In this document: piece after piece, positions 25,507-33,144 of the stretch
Position numbering within the stretch: position 1 is the first letter of the stretch
How the letters are laid out: each line of letters opens with the position of its first letter
Assembly (NCBI GenBank): GCA_002360635.1
Contig: DEQW01000006.1
Location: 276,135 to 340,134, forward strand
Source of the DNA: Flavobacteriaceae bacterium UBA3356
Lineage (GTDB): Bacteria > Bacteroidota > Bacteroidia > Flavobacteriales > Flavobacteriaceae
Reading direction: 5' to 3'
DNA: 64,000 nucleotides
Made by a program: the position numbers and the translations under genes
The notes under the pieces: model-generated
What the model saw: only the letters and a program-made list of their open reading frames with translations
Told to the model about the DNA's origin: nothing
Database searches by the model: none

Positions 25507-26703
25507 TTATGAAATAACGCCGCTGCCAAGTAACTCTTCATTATCGTACCAAGCTACAAACTGCCCTTCAGTAATAGCAGATTGTGGATTTTCAAAAATA
25601 ACATACAGTCCAGAGACAGTTTGATGTAACGTGGCTTTTTCCAATGCTTGTCTATAGCGTATTCTCGCCATAACAACTTTAGTTTCATCTTCTTTTAATC
25701 GTAAATCCTCTCTAACCCAATGAATTTCTTCATTTTTAACAAAAAGACCACGACGGTACAAGCCAGGATGGTCTTTTCCTTGCCCTGTATAAATTACGTT
25801 TTCTTTTACATCGGTGTCGATAACAAAAAGTGGTTCTTTAGTCCCCCCAACAGCCAAACCCTTACGTTGACCTTTGGTAAAAAAGTGGGCACCTTGATGT
25901 TTCCCTACCTCTGTTCCATCTGCTATGGTATATTTATTTTTTTCTGAAAGATATTGCAATTTGTCCTCTTCAGAAGAAAATTCAGGTTCAGTTTTGTTAT
26001 AGTTTGAATACTCTGATGGCACTTCGATAATCACTCCTTCTTTTGGCGCTAATTGTTGTTGTAAAAATTCTGGAAGTCTTACTTTACCAATAAAACACAA
26101 ACCTTGCGAATCTCTCTTTTCAGCAGTGATCAATCCTTGTTCTGAAGCTATTTTTCTAACCTCGGGTTTTAATAGTTCGCCTATAGGGAATAGTGTTTTT
26201 GAAAGTTGTTCCTGAGATAATTGACACAAAAAATAAGATTGATCTTTATTTGGGTCTTTTCCTGAAAGTAATTGATAGATAGTTTTACCGTCTTTTTCAA
26301 TAGTACCTTTTCGGCAATAATGACCAGTAGCGACATAATCTGCTCCCAATTCCATGGCAATTTTTAGAAAAACGTCGAATTTAATTTCGCGGTTACACAA
26401 AACGTCAGGGTTTGGAGTCCGCCCCATTTTATATTCTTTAAACATATAATCGACTATACGTTCTTTGTATTGTTCACTTAAATCGACTGTTTGAAAAGGA
26501 ATATCTAATTTTTGCGCTACCAACATGGCGTCGTTACTGTCCTCAAGCCAGGGGCATTCATTGGAGATAGTTACAGAATCATCGTGCCAATTTTTCATAA
26601 ACAAACCAATAACCTCATATCCCTGTTCTTTTAACAGATATGCCGTTACACTGGAATCTACTCCACCGCTCAATCCAACAACAACTCTTTTTTGAGAATT
26701 CAT
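25507..26703 (-). CDS. mnmA: tRNA-specific 2-thiouridylase
   Basis: 398 residues from the ATG at 26703 (MNSQKRVVVGLSGGVDSSVT); the longer frame to 26745 would lie over the promoter box. The PP-loop GLSGGVDSS is at about residues 9-17. The catalytic Cys is in PNPDVLCNREIKF near 96-108 and its partner in DSQGLCFIGK near 196-205. MnmA activates U34 of Lys, Glu and Gln tRNAs with ATP and inserts sulfur from a relay. The protein is slightly longer than the roughly 370-residue E. coli enzyme because of an insertion near 230-260. Confidence 0.95.
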   Translation of the reverse strand: MNSQKRVVVGLSGGVDSSVTAYLLKEQGYEVIGLFMKNWHDDSVTISNECPWLEDSNDAMLVAQKLDIPFQTVDLSEQYKERIVDYMFKEYKMGRTPNPDVLCNREIKFDVFLKIAMELGADYVATGHYCRKGTIEKDGKTIYQLLSGKDPNKDQSYFLCQLSQEQLSKTLFPIGELLKPEVRKIASEQGLITAEKRDSQGLCFIGKVRLPEFLQQQLAPKEGVIIEVPSEYSNYNKTEPEFSSEEDKLQYLSEKNKYTIADGTEVGKHQGAHFFTKGQRKGLAVGGTKEPLFVIDTDVKENVIYTGQGKDHPGLYRRGLFVKNEEIHWVREDLRLKEDETKVVMARIRYRQALEKATLHQTVSGLYVIFENPQSAITEGQFVAWYDNEELLGSGVIS

Positions 26704-26734
26704 TATTTTAAACCTGAAATTAATTTTGTGATTA

Positions 26735-26742
26735 CAAAGATA
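26735..26742 (-). promoter_or_regulatory. -7 box TATCTTTG of mnmA
   Basis: TATCTTTG on the minus strand lies 31 bases before the ATG at 26703. A 7-2-7 palindrome (26764-26779) sits where the -33 element would be; no clean TTG is present at that spacing. Confidence 0.45.
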
Positions 26743-26763
26743 CAATTTTAAACAAGGCTATTT

Positions 26764-26779
26764 ATAGATGCCCATCTAT
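26764..26779. repeat. 7-2-7 palindrome upstream of mnmA, possible operator
   Basis: ATAGATG (26764-26770) and CATCTAT (26773-26779) form a perfect inverted repeat with a 2-base centre, about 21 bases beyond the mnmA -7 box. It could bind a regulator over the -33 region, but chance cannot be excluded in AT-rich DNA. Confidence 0.35.
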
Positions 26780-26836
26780 TGAATCTATCATTATTACAGC
26801 AACAAAATTTATACCGCTATAGTACCTGAAAAAAAT

Positions 26837-27535
26837 TTATTGTTTTCCTGGATTCTTTGGTTTAGGGTATGTTTCTTCCATTTCTATCTTTCCGTTTTTA
26901 TAATACCTCCAAAGTCCGTTTTTCTTACCTTCTTTATAATAGCCCTTGATTGTCACGGTACCGTTAGCATCATAATAAACAGCTTCACCACTAAGTTTAT
27001 CGTTTACATATTGTAGTTTTTTTAGCAATATACCTTCTGGTGAGTAGTAATTATTTTCTCCTTGTTTTAAGCCGTCTTGGTAGTGAGTTTCTTCTGTTTT
27101 AGTACCATCGGGGTAATACGTGGTTTTCACTCCATCTAATTCCCCATTCTTGTAAAATTCACGTGTCATTACCTTATCAGATTTTTCATGATAATACACC
27201 CATTCCCCTACTCTATTTTTTCCTTCCATTTCGCCTTCACTTACCAACTTTCCTTTAATAGTGAAGTATTGTACAGAAGCATTATTTCCGTTAGAAGAAA
27301 ACTCTTTAATTGCCATGGGCTGATCCTTGCAGGTTTCACAATAAAACTTAAAAACACCTGTTTCTTTTCCGTGATCGAATTGCCCTTTATACCTCAGTTG
27401 TTTGGTTCCTGGATAATATTTTTCCCAAACCCCGTCACGTTTTCCATCTGCATCAAATTGGTTTACTTTTTCTTGAGCTAACAGAAGTTGAGAGGAGAAA
27501 ACTATTCCTAAGAAAAGTGAAAAAAGGTTTTTCAT
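26837..27535 (-). CDS. Exported YwqK/MORN-like repeat protein
   Basis: 232 residues. A signal peptide ends near LLLAQ (about residue 21). The mature part consists of repeats of about 20-25 residues with the pattern G-x-w-x-x-Y-x-x-G-x-x-x-x-x-x-y, for example REFYKNGELDGVKTTYYPDG and GYYKEGKKNGLWRYYKNGKI. This is the YwqK_rep variant of MORN repeats. Databases often call these 'YwqK family antitoxin', but no toxin gene is adjacent and the protein is exported, so an antitoxin role is not supported. It is probably a structural or binding surface protein. Confidence 0.8.
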   Translation of the reverse strand: MKNLFSLFLGIVFSSQLLLAQEKVNQFDADGKRDGVWEKYYPGTKQLRYKGQFDHGKETGVFKFYCETCKDQPMAIKEFSSNGNNASVQYFTIKGKLVSEGEMEGKNRVGEWVYYHEKSDKVMTREFYKNGELDGVKTTYYPDGTKTEETHYQDGLKQGENNYYSPEGILLKKLQYVNDKLSGEAVYYDANGTVTIKGYYKEGKKNGLWRYYKNGKIEMEETYPKPKNPGKQ

Positions 27536-27603
27536 AGTAACGTATATTTTCAGGTTAAAACGTCATAATTAAAAGTAAAGTATAAATTTTATTTGTTGAA
27601 AAA

Positions 27604-27627
27604 AAGCCTCCTGATTAGAGGAGACTT
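27604..27627 (-). terminator. Intrinsic terminator after yidC
   Basis: On the minus strand AAGTCTCCT and AGGAGGCTT (one T-G pair) form a 9-base-pair stem with a 6-base loop, followed by a run of seven T. It lies 5 bases past the yidC stop. Confidence 0.85.
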
Positions 27628-27631
27628 TAAA

Positions 27632-29521
27632 TTACTTTCTTTTCTGAGCTTTCTTTTGCTCTTCGGCCTGCTCCATCATTTCGGCCATTTTACGCTGAAA
27701 ACGGTTTTGCTTTTTAGGTTGCTTTTTCTTTTTCTGAATTTTAGCGTGAACCTTATCATCGTCGATTATAAAGTTTTTAATTACCAGCATAATTCCAATG
27801 GTAATCATATTTGACGTAAAGTAATACAATGACAATCCACTTGCGTAATTGTTGAAGAACACCAACATAAACAATGGCGATAAGTACATTATAAACTTCA
27901 TATTAGGCATTCCTGGCTGTTGTTGCGCCTGCATAGTTTGGCCTGTTGTCATCATCATATAAATGAAGATAGCGATAGACGCCAATATTGGAAACAAACT
28001 TACGTGATCACCATAAAAAGGGATATGAAACGGCAATTGCGCTATGGTATCATAACTTGAAAGGTCGTCTGCCCATAAAAAGCTCTTCTGACGAAGATCA
28101 AATGCTGTTGGAAAAAAGGTAAACAGTGCATAGAAAACGGGTATTTGCAACAATGCCGGCAAACATCCTTTTAATGGACTAGCCCCTGCTGCATTTTGAA
28201 GTTTCATTGTTTCCTGCTGAATCTTCATTTTGTTATCGCCATACTTTTCACGGATTTCCTCAATCTCGGGACGCAGTATTTTCATTTTTGCCTGCGATAG
28301 GTACTGCTTGTATTGTACTGGTGACAGCAATAACTTAATTAAAATGGTTAAGCAGATAATAGCAATTCCGGCAGGTAAAAAGCCACTTAAAAATCCGAAT
28401 AACGGAATAATGATGTATTTATTAATCATTCCGAAAATACCCCATCCTAATGGCATGGCTTCGTCTAGATTTCTTCCGTAGTCATTAAAAATTTGATAGT
28501 CTGTAGGACCATAATACATATTCATATTATAGGAAAGCCCTCCGGCTTTAGGCTCTAATAACATTTTTGCTCCGTACTGCTTAGTATAAACTGTATCTAC
28601 TTCTTCATCTTCCACTAAATCTACAGAGCTTAGGGCTACTTCTTTAAAAGGTGTATCTGTCAACAACATAGAGCTAAAGAAGTGTTGACGGAAGTTCATC
28701 CACGTTACGTCTTTTTCTAACTCTTCATCCTCCCCAGATGGCGACAGCTTATCGTGGTCTTCGTCTTCATATTCGTAAGTTAGACGTGTGTACCTATTCT
28801 CGTAAGTAATACTTTTTGCATGACGATATCCTTTTAAACGCCAATCTAGGTAGATAGGTTGTGTTGTATTGATAATGCCATCCAATCCTTGCGATTGAAC
28901 ACTAAAATTGAGCATATACTCATTAGGTAATAGCTCGTATCGGTATTCTATAAAAGCATTTTCAGAAGTTTTCAACTTCATGGATAATACTTTGTTATCC
29001 CCATTGGTACTTACTGAAGGTTCAAAGAATAAATCTTTAGTGTTCAAAAGCCTATTTTCAGAAGAAAATTGCAAATTTAAACTACTGTTGCCGTCCTTGA
29101 TGAGGCTAACTTGAAGTGAATCGTATGTTGTATGATTTTTTAACCTGGCTTCTGTAATATAACCACCTTTATTGCTTACTTCTAAATAAAGTACTTCGTT
29201 TTCAATTACAGTAGTGTTTTCTTTCGCCGATGGCAAAGTACCTGAATAGGCAAATGAACCTAACCTATTTTTAAGCTTTTCAATGGCCATTGAATCTTGC
29301 GCATTGGCAACAGCCATTTCTTGCGTGGCTTCTTGAAGTGTAGTGTCTTGTGCCTCTTGGTTTTCAGATGCTTCATTTTCTTTTGCAGCAGCCTCGGTTT
29401 TGGCTTTTTCGGCCTGAACCTCTTCTTCTGAAGGTTTCTGCATATATAGCATCCACACCAATATACCACCTATCAACACAAACCCTATGAGGGAATTGAC
29501 ATCAAAATTCTTTTTTTCCAT
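27632..29521 (-). CDS. yidC: Membrane protein insertase YidC
   Basis: 629 residues, the Gram-negative form. An N-terminal helix (FVLIGGILVWMLYM near 12-25) is followed by an acidic/Gln-rich linker, a periplasmic beta-supersandwich domain (about 90-350) and the five-helix insertase core from about 360 (PLFGFLSGFLPAGIAIICLT; ASPLKGCLPALLQIPVFYAL). The positively charged C-terminal tail (KIQKKKKQPKKQNRFQRK) resembles ribosome-binding tails. YidC inserts proteins into the inner membrane alone or with Sec. It lies 153 bases after pyrG on the same strand and ends at a strong terminator. Confidence 0.96.
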   Translation of the reverse strand: MEKKNFDVNSLIGFVLIGGILVWMLYMQKPSEEEVQAEKAKTEAAAKENEASENQEAQDTTLQEATQEMAVANAQDSMAIEKLKNRLGSFAYSGTLPSAKENTTVIENEVLYLEVSNKGGYITEARLKNHTTYDSLQVSLIKDGNSSLNLQFSSENRLLNTKDLFFEPSVSTNGDNKVLSMKLKTSENAFIEYRYELLPNEYMLNFSVQSQGLDGIINTTQPIYLDWRLKGYRHAKSITYENRYTRLTYEYEDEDHDKLSPSGEDEELEKDVTWMNFRQHFFSSMLLTDTPFKEVALSSVDLVEDEEVDTVYTKQYGAKMLLEPKAGGLSYNMNMYYGPTDYQIFNDYGRNLDEAMPLGWGIFGMINKYIIIPLFGFLSGFLPAGIAIICLTILIKLLLSPVQYKQYLSQAKMKILRPEIEEIREKYGDNKMKIQQETMKLQNAAGASPLKGCLPALLQIPVFYALFTFFPTAFDLRQKSFLWADDLSSYDTIAQLPFHIPFYGDHVSLFPILASIAIFIYMMMTTGQTMQAQQQPGMPNMKFIMYLSPLFMLVFFNNYASGLSLYYFTSNMITIGIMLVIKNFIIDDDKVHAKIQKKKKQPKKQNRFQRKMAEMMEQAEEQKKAQKRK

Positions 29522-29577
29522 GTACGTTGAATTGTTTCAAAAAATGTCCGTTTTACGAACTATTTTATATTTATATG

Positions 29578-29602
29578 TTTCTGAAATGTTCCTTTTCAGA
29601 AA
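29578..29602. repeat. 9-base inverted repeat in the pyrG-yidC gap
   Basis: TTTCTGAAA (29578-29586) and TTTCAGAAA (29594-29602) form a perfect 9-bp stem around a 7-base loop, 57-81 bases before the yidC start. Neither side has a run of T long enough for a standard terminator. Each arm is itself a copy of the over-represented TTCWGAA motif. Confidence 0.6.
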
Positions 29603-29674
29603 AATTTCTTCTTAAAATTTAATTGCTTAAAGCAAATATCCAGCCCCACTATCATAGCACGTCAAATTGTCGGT

Positions 29675-31291
29675 TTAGTTTTTTTCGGCGTGTTCATGAG
29701 CTGCCTTAACAAAAGCGACAAACAACGGATGCGGACTAGCCACAGTACTTTTATACTCTGGGTGGTATTGAACGCCTACAAACCAAGGGTGTTCTGGTAT
29801 TTCCACCACCTCAACCAATTGTGTGTCCGGATTTACACCAGTTGCAATCATACCTGCAGCTTCCAGTTGTTCTTTATATTTGTTATTGTACTCATACCGA
29901 TGACGGTGACGCTCTTCTATAGTGCTTTCATTATAAACCCTACCAATAATACTGTCGGCTTTTACATCACACTTCCAGGCGCCTAATCGCATCGTGCCTC
30001 CCATATCGGTAATGCTTTTCTGGTCTTCCATTAAGTTAATAACAGGATTAGGCGTTTGTGGATTCATTTCAGTAGAGTTGGCATCTTTAATACCCAATAC
30101 ATTTCGGCTGTATTCTATAACTGCCATTTGCATTCCTAAACAAATACCCAAAAATGGCAAGTTATTTTCACGGGCGTAGCGTACTGCTTCTACTTTACCT
30201 TCAATTCCACGTTCACCAAAACCGGGAGCTACCAGAACAGCATCCAAATCTTTAAGCTTTCCTTCTACATTTTTCTTGTTAATATATTCTGAATGGATAT
30301 ATTTCACATCTACACTTACTTCATTTTCAGCTCCTGCATGAATGAAAGATTCTAATATAGATTTATAACTGTCTTGCAGTTCAACATACTTCCCTATTAA
30401 GCCAATTTTTACCTTTCCTTTAGGATTTTTATGGCGTTTCAAAAATTCGTTCCAACGTGTTAAGTCTGGTTCTTTAGTAGTTTGTATCCCCAATTTTTTA
30501 AGTGTAACGGTATCCAATCCTTCTTCCAACATCATATTTGGCACATCGTAAATAGTCGAAGCATCAATGGATTGTATTACAGCTTCACGCTTCACGTTAC
30601 AGAATAGCGCCAGTTTATTCCGAAGGTCATCGGATAAATCATGTTCGGTACGGCATACCAAGATATCGGCTTTTATACCGCTTTCCATTAAGGTTTTTAC
30701 CGAATGTTGTGTGGGCTTGGTCTTTAATTCGCCTGCAGCAGAAAGGTAAGGCACTAAGGTTAAATGAATAACCAATGCATTGTCATCGCCCAATTCCCAG
30801 CGCAATTGTCTAACTGCCTCAATGTATGGAAGTGATTCTATATCACCAACGGTACCGCCAATTTCGGTAATAACTATATCATACTCTCCAGTAGAACCAA
30901 GTTGCTGGACACGCTCTTTAATTTCGTTGGTAATATGCGGAACTACTTGTACTGTTTTTCCTAAAAACTCGCCACGACGTTCTTTTTCAATAACACTTTG
31001 ATAAATACGACCCGTAGTAACATTATTGGCCTGTGACGTTTTTACATTTAAAAAACGTTCGTAATGCCCAAGGTCCAAATCGGTTTCAGCACCATCATCG
31101 GTCACATAACATTCGCCATGTTCATATGGATTTAGTGTTCCTGGGTCCACATTAATGTAGGGATCCAATTTTTGAATTGTGACACGATACCCTCTCGCTT
31201 GCAGTAATTTAGCAAGTGAAGCTGCGATTATTCCTTTTCCTAAAGATGATGATACCCCGCCCGTAACGAAGATGTATTTGGTAGTGCTCAT
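29675..31291 (-). CDS. pyrG: CTP synthase
   Basis: 538 residues, full length. The synthetase domain starts KYIFVTGGVSSSLGKGIIAA (residues 5-24, P-loop) with DPYINVDPGTLNPYEHGE near 43-60. The glutaminase domain has the nucleophile in FLGICLGMQMAVIEY near 373-387 and its partners in HPEYKSTVASPHPLF near 506-520. It converts UTP to CTP with glutamine, the last step of pyrimidine nucleotide synthesis. A well-formed promoter precedes it (31325-31353). yidC lies downstream on the same strand, a pairing that may be maintained in related genomes. Confidence 0.97.
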   Translation of the reverse strand: MSTTKYIFVTGGVSSSLGKGIIAASLAKLLQARGYRVTIQKLDPYINVDPGTLNPYEHGECYVTDDGAETDLDLGHYERFLNVKTSQANNVTTGRIYQSVIEKERRGEFLGKTVQVVPHITNEIKERVQQLGSTGEYDIVITEIGGTVGDIESLPYIEAVRQLRWELGDDNALVIHLTLVPYLSAAGELKTKPTQHSVKTLMESGIKADILVCRTEHDLSDDLRNKLALFCNVKREAVIQSIDASTIYDVPNMMLEEGLDTVTLKKLGIQTTKEPDLTRWNEFLKRHKNPKGKVKIGLIGKYVELQDSYKSILESFIHAGAENEVSVDVKYIHSEYINKKNVEGKLKDLDAVLVAPGFGERGIEGKVEAVRYARENNLPFLGICLGMQMAVIEYSRNVLGIKDANSTEMNPQTPNPVINLMEDQKSITDMGGTMRLGAWKCDVKADSIIGRVYNESTIEERHRHRYEYNNKYKEQLEAAGMIATGVNPDTQLVEVVEIPEHPWFVGVQYHPEYKSTVASPHPLFVAFVKAAHEHAEKN

Positions 31292-31324
31292 TTTGAAGCG
31301 TTACTGAGTTAATTATACGGGATG

Positions 31325-31353
31325 CAAAGGTAGCGAAATATTGTGGAAGGCAA
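31325..31353 (-). promoter_or_regulatory. Promoter of pyrG (TTG - 18 bp - TACCTTTG)
   Basis: On the minus strand TTG (31351-31353) is 18 bases from TACCTTTG (31325-31332), matching the Bacteroidota consensus. The start codon at 31291 lies 33 bases downstream. Confidence 0.65.
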
Positions 31354-31431
31354 CAATTAAAATATAATTATCAAAAAACTATCTCCTAAAAAAAAATCCG
31401 AATGGTAAATTAGCAGGAGAGAATTGTGCTT

Positions 31432-31815
31432 TTATCCAAGTATTCTTGTCCGTTTGGAGTTTAGGTTAATGTGCTTAAACAATAATACAATGGACATTAT
31501 AATATTAAGGGTTAAAAACCCAGCACCTATAAAAAACATTTTTTGAATAGAAATACTGAAAACTGAAATTTTAAAAAGATCAGAAAGTAATGCTAAAATT
31601 AAATATAGATTCAAGAGTATAAATACACAACTTAAAAAGATTCCCATTCCTTTTTTATTAAAAATTAGTTGTGACACTATAAGAACCAACAAGATAAAAG
31701 CTATAGGGTTTAAAAGGGTAGCTGTGGATACCCAATAAAAAATAGTTGCCAAAATCAGGTACAATTCTGGCATCCAATAGAATAAAGGTTTAATATATCT
31801 TAATGTAATCCCCAT
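31432..31815 (-). CDS. Small four-helix membrane protein, uncharacterised
   Basis: 127 residues with hydrophobic segments at about 15-33, 36-50, 57-78 and 88-112, joined by very short loops, so it is almost entirely membrane-embedded. The C-terminus is basic (KHINLNSKRTRILG). I do not recognise the family. It stands alone between pyrG and the DUF3820 gene, with gaps of more than 115 bases on each side and no clear promoter. Codon use and composition are similar to its neighbours. It is probably a real gene because the four-helix pattern is regular and no better frame covers the region. Confidence 0.55.
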   Translation of the reverse strand: MGITLRYIKPLFYWMPELYLILATIFYWVSTATLLNPIAFILLVLIVSQLIFNKKGMGIFLSCVFILLNLYLILALLSDLFKISVFSISIQKMFFIGAGFLTLNIIMSIVLLFKHINLNSKRTRILG

Positions 31816-31936
31816 ATCGTATATATTATCATATAATAGATGGAGATTTGGCAGATTGGTTGCGTAGTAGTTAGCTCAAATTACTAAGCATATTTTAAAC
31901 AAAAAGATAAAAAACTAACAATTAAATAGTTGTGAT

Positions 31937-32167
31937 TTATTTTTTTATCAATTTCTTCAATAACCCCTCCAAACCATTTAATTTAATTTCATACATTTCT
32001 TGCATTAGGTTGCCAAGTTTCCCATTCGGGAAGCCCTTTTGCTTAAACCACACGTAATAAGGTTCGGGGATGTTGACCAAGTATTGGCCTTTATATTTCC
32101 CAAAGGGCATTTTGTAATTTGCCAATTCTTCTAAGTGTTTGGGGTTTGGGTTACTTCCAGCGTTCAT
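31937..32167 (-). CDS. DUF3820 family protein
   Basis: 76 residues. The core KMPFGKYKGQYLVNIPEPYY near 19-38 followed by VWFKQKGFPNGKLGNLM is the DUF3820 signature (MPFGKYKG-x-x-x-x-x-iP-x-Y). The same short fold occurs next to exonuclease domains elsewhere, where it may contact nucleic acid; the function here is unknown. Its start lies inside the end of the DUF922 gene (17-base overlap), so the two are translationally coupled. Confidence 0.8.
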   Translation of the reverse strand: MNAGSNPNPKHLEELANYKMPFGKYKGQYLVNIPEPYYVWFKQKGFPNGKLGNLMQEMYEIKLNGLEGLLKKLIKK

Positions 32168-32687
32168 AAGCTTTTAATTGTTTTGCTATCTTTTGCCGCC
32201 AGCGATATTCTTCTTCTATATTTTTAGAATGGTCCGTTTCCAAATCGTATTGATTTTGGACATCTTGTCTTTCTTGTTCTGTAGTATGGTATAAAGCTCC
32301 TATTTCTTTTTTTACATTCTTTGAAAACGTTGTTTCAGCAATTCGTTTACGCAATATACGGGCGTGCAATTCCGAAATATCAAAATGCGTTTGTTCGTGT
32401 TTCAAAATATATTCTGAAACCTTACCTGGTTTAAACCAAGACTGGTCTGGGTAAAAATTACAAGTAACATCGTGCTCCATAGTTCGGTTGCCATTTTTTT
32501 CAGAATATGAAAAGGAAAATGACATTCCGCTATTGGTGCTTGCTACAAAGTTTGCGCTAGACGGAGGCGAACCTCTAAAATCATCCCAAGTGAGCTGACG
32601 GGTTTCATTCCAAGCTATTTTCTCCTTATTTTCTCCTGAAACAAAAAAGGAAAGCGTAAATATTAATAGTGCAGCAAAAAGTTTCAT
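32151..32687 (-). CDS. DUF922 secreted putative zinc-dependent protease
   Basis: 178 residues. Signal peptide at residues 1-17 (LFAALLIFTLSFFVSG). LTWDDFRGSPP near 33-43 is the conserved N-terminal motif, and LKHEQTHFDISELHARIL near 95-112 contains the HExxHFD zinc site typical of DUF922. The C-terminal third is rich in charged residues and likely helical. A peptidase role is predicted for the family but not shown here. It overlaps the DUF3820 gene by 17 bases and begins 52 bases after osmC, so it may be part of the guaA-LysM-osmC transcription unit. Confidence 0.82.
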   Translation of the reverse strand: MKLFAALLIFTLSFFVSGENKEKIAWNETRQLTWDDFRGSPPSSANFVASTNSGMSFSFSYSEKNGNRTMEHDVTCNFYPDQSWFKPGKVSEYILKHEQTHFDISELHARILRKRIAETTFSKNVKKEIGALYHTTEQERQDVQNQYDLETDHSKNIEEEYRWRQKIAKQLKAYERWK

Positions 32688-32739
32688 ACAAATTGAAACG
32701 CAAAAATCTTGCCTTTATTGAATTGATTAGAAAAACAGA

Positions 32740-33144
32740 TTATCCCCAATTAAACGTAATAGCTTTTTCAATGTCGGGGTGCAAACTGTAAAGTACTGGA
32801 CAGGTATTAGCCGTTTTTTCAAGTATCGCTTTATTTTTTTCTTCTGAAACAACTGGCAAAGTAAAAACCACTTCAATTTTTGATATACGCCGAGGGTTGC
32901 TCGCCATGGTTTTGGTAACAGTTGCTGTACTCCCTTTTAAATCTACTTGAAGATCATGTGACTTAATGCCCATCATCGTCAACATACAGTTAGCCAGGCC
33001 CGTTGCTACAGTATCGGTTGGTGAAAAAGCTTCCCCCTTGCCGTGGTTATCTGTTGGAGCATCTGTAATATATGTATTCCCAGATTTTAGGTGTTCGCAT
33101 TCGGTACGAAGGTCACCAAGATAGGTTACTTTTGCGGTGCTCAT
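32740..33144 (-). CDS. OsmC family protein
   Basis: 134 residues. Two cysteines occupy the family positions: GLANCMLTMMGIKSHD near 49-64 (first Cys) and ANTCPVLYSLHPD near 112-124 (second Cys). AFSPTDTVATG near 39-49 is the usual active-site loop. Relatives reduce organic hydroperoxides through this Cys pair; the small YhfA/OsmC form lacks firm substrates. The start codon overlaps the stop of the LysM lipoprotein gene as ATGA, indicating coupling. No OhrR-like regulator is nearby. Confidence 0.87.
   Translation of the reverse strand: MSTAKVTYLGDLRTECEHLKSGNTYITDAPTDNHGKGEAFSPTDTVATGLANCMLTMMGIKSHDLQVDLKGSTATVTKTMASNPRRISKIEVVFTLPVVSEEKNKAILEKTANTCPVLYSLHPDIEKAITFNWG

Noticed and set aside
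26837..27535. YwqK-family 'antitoxin' as part of a toxin-antitoxin system
   Set aside because: The protein has a signal peptide and MORN-like repeats, and no toxin gene is next to it. The name reflects database history only.
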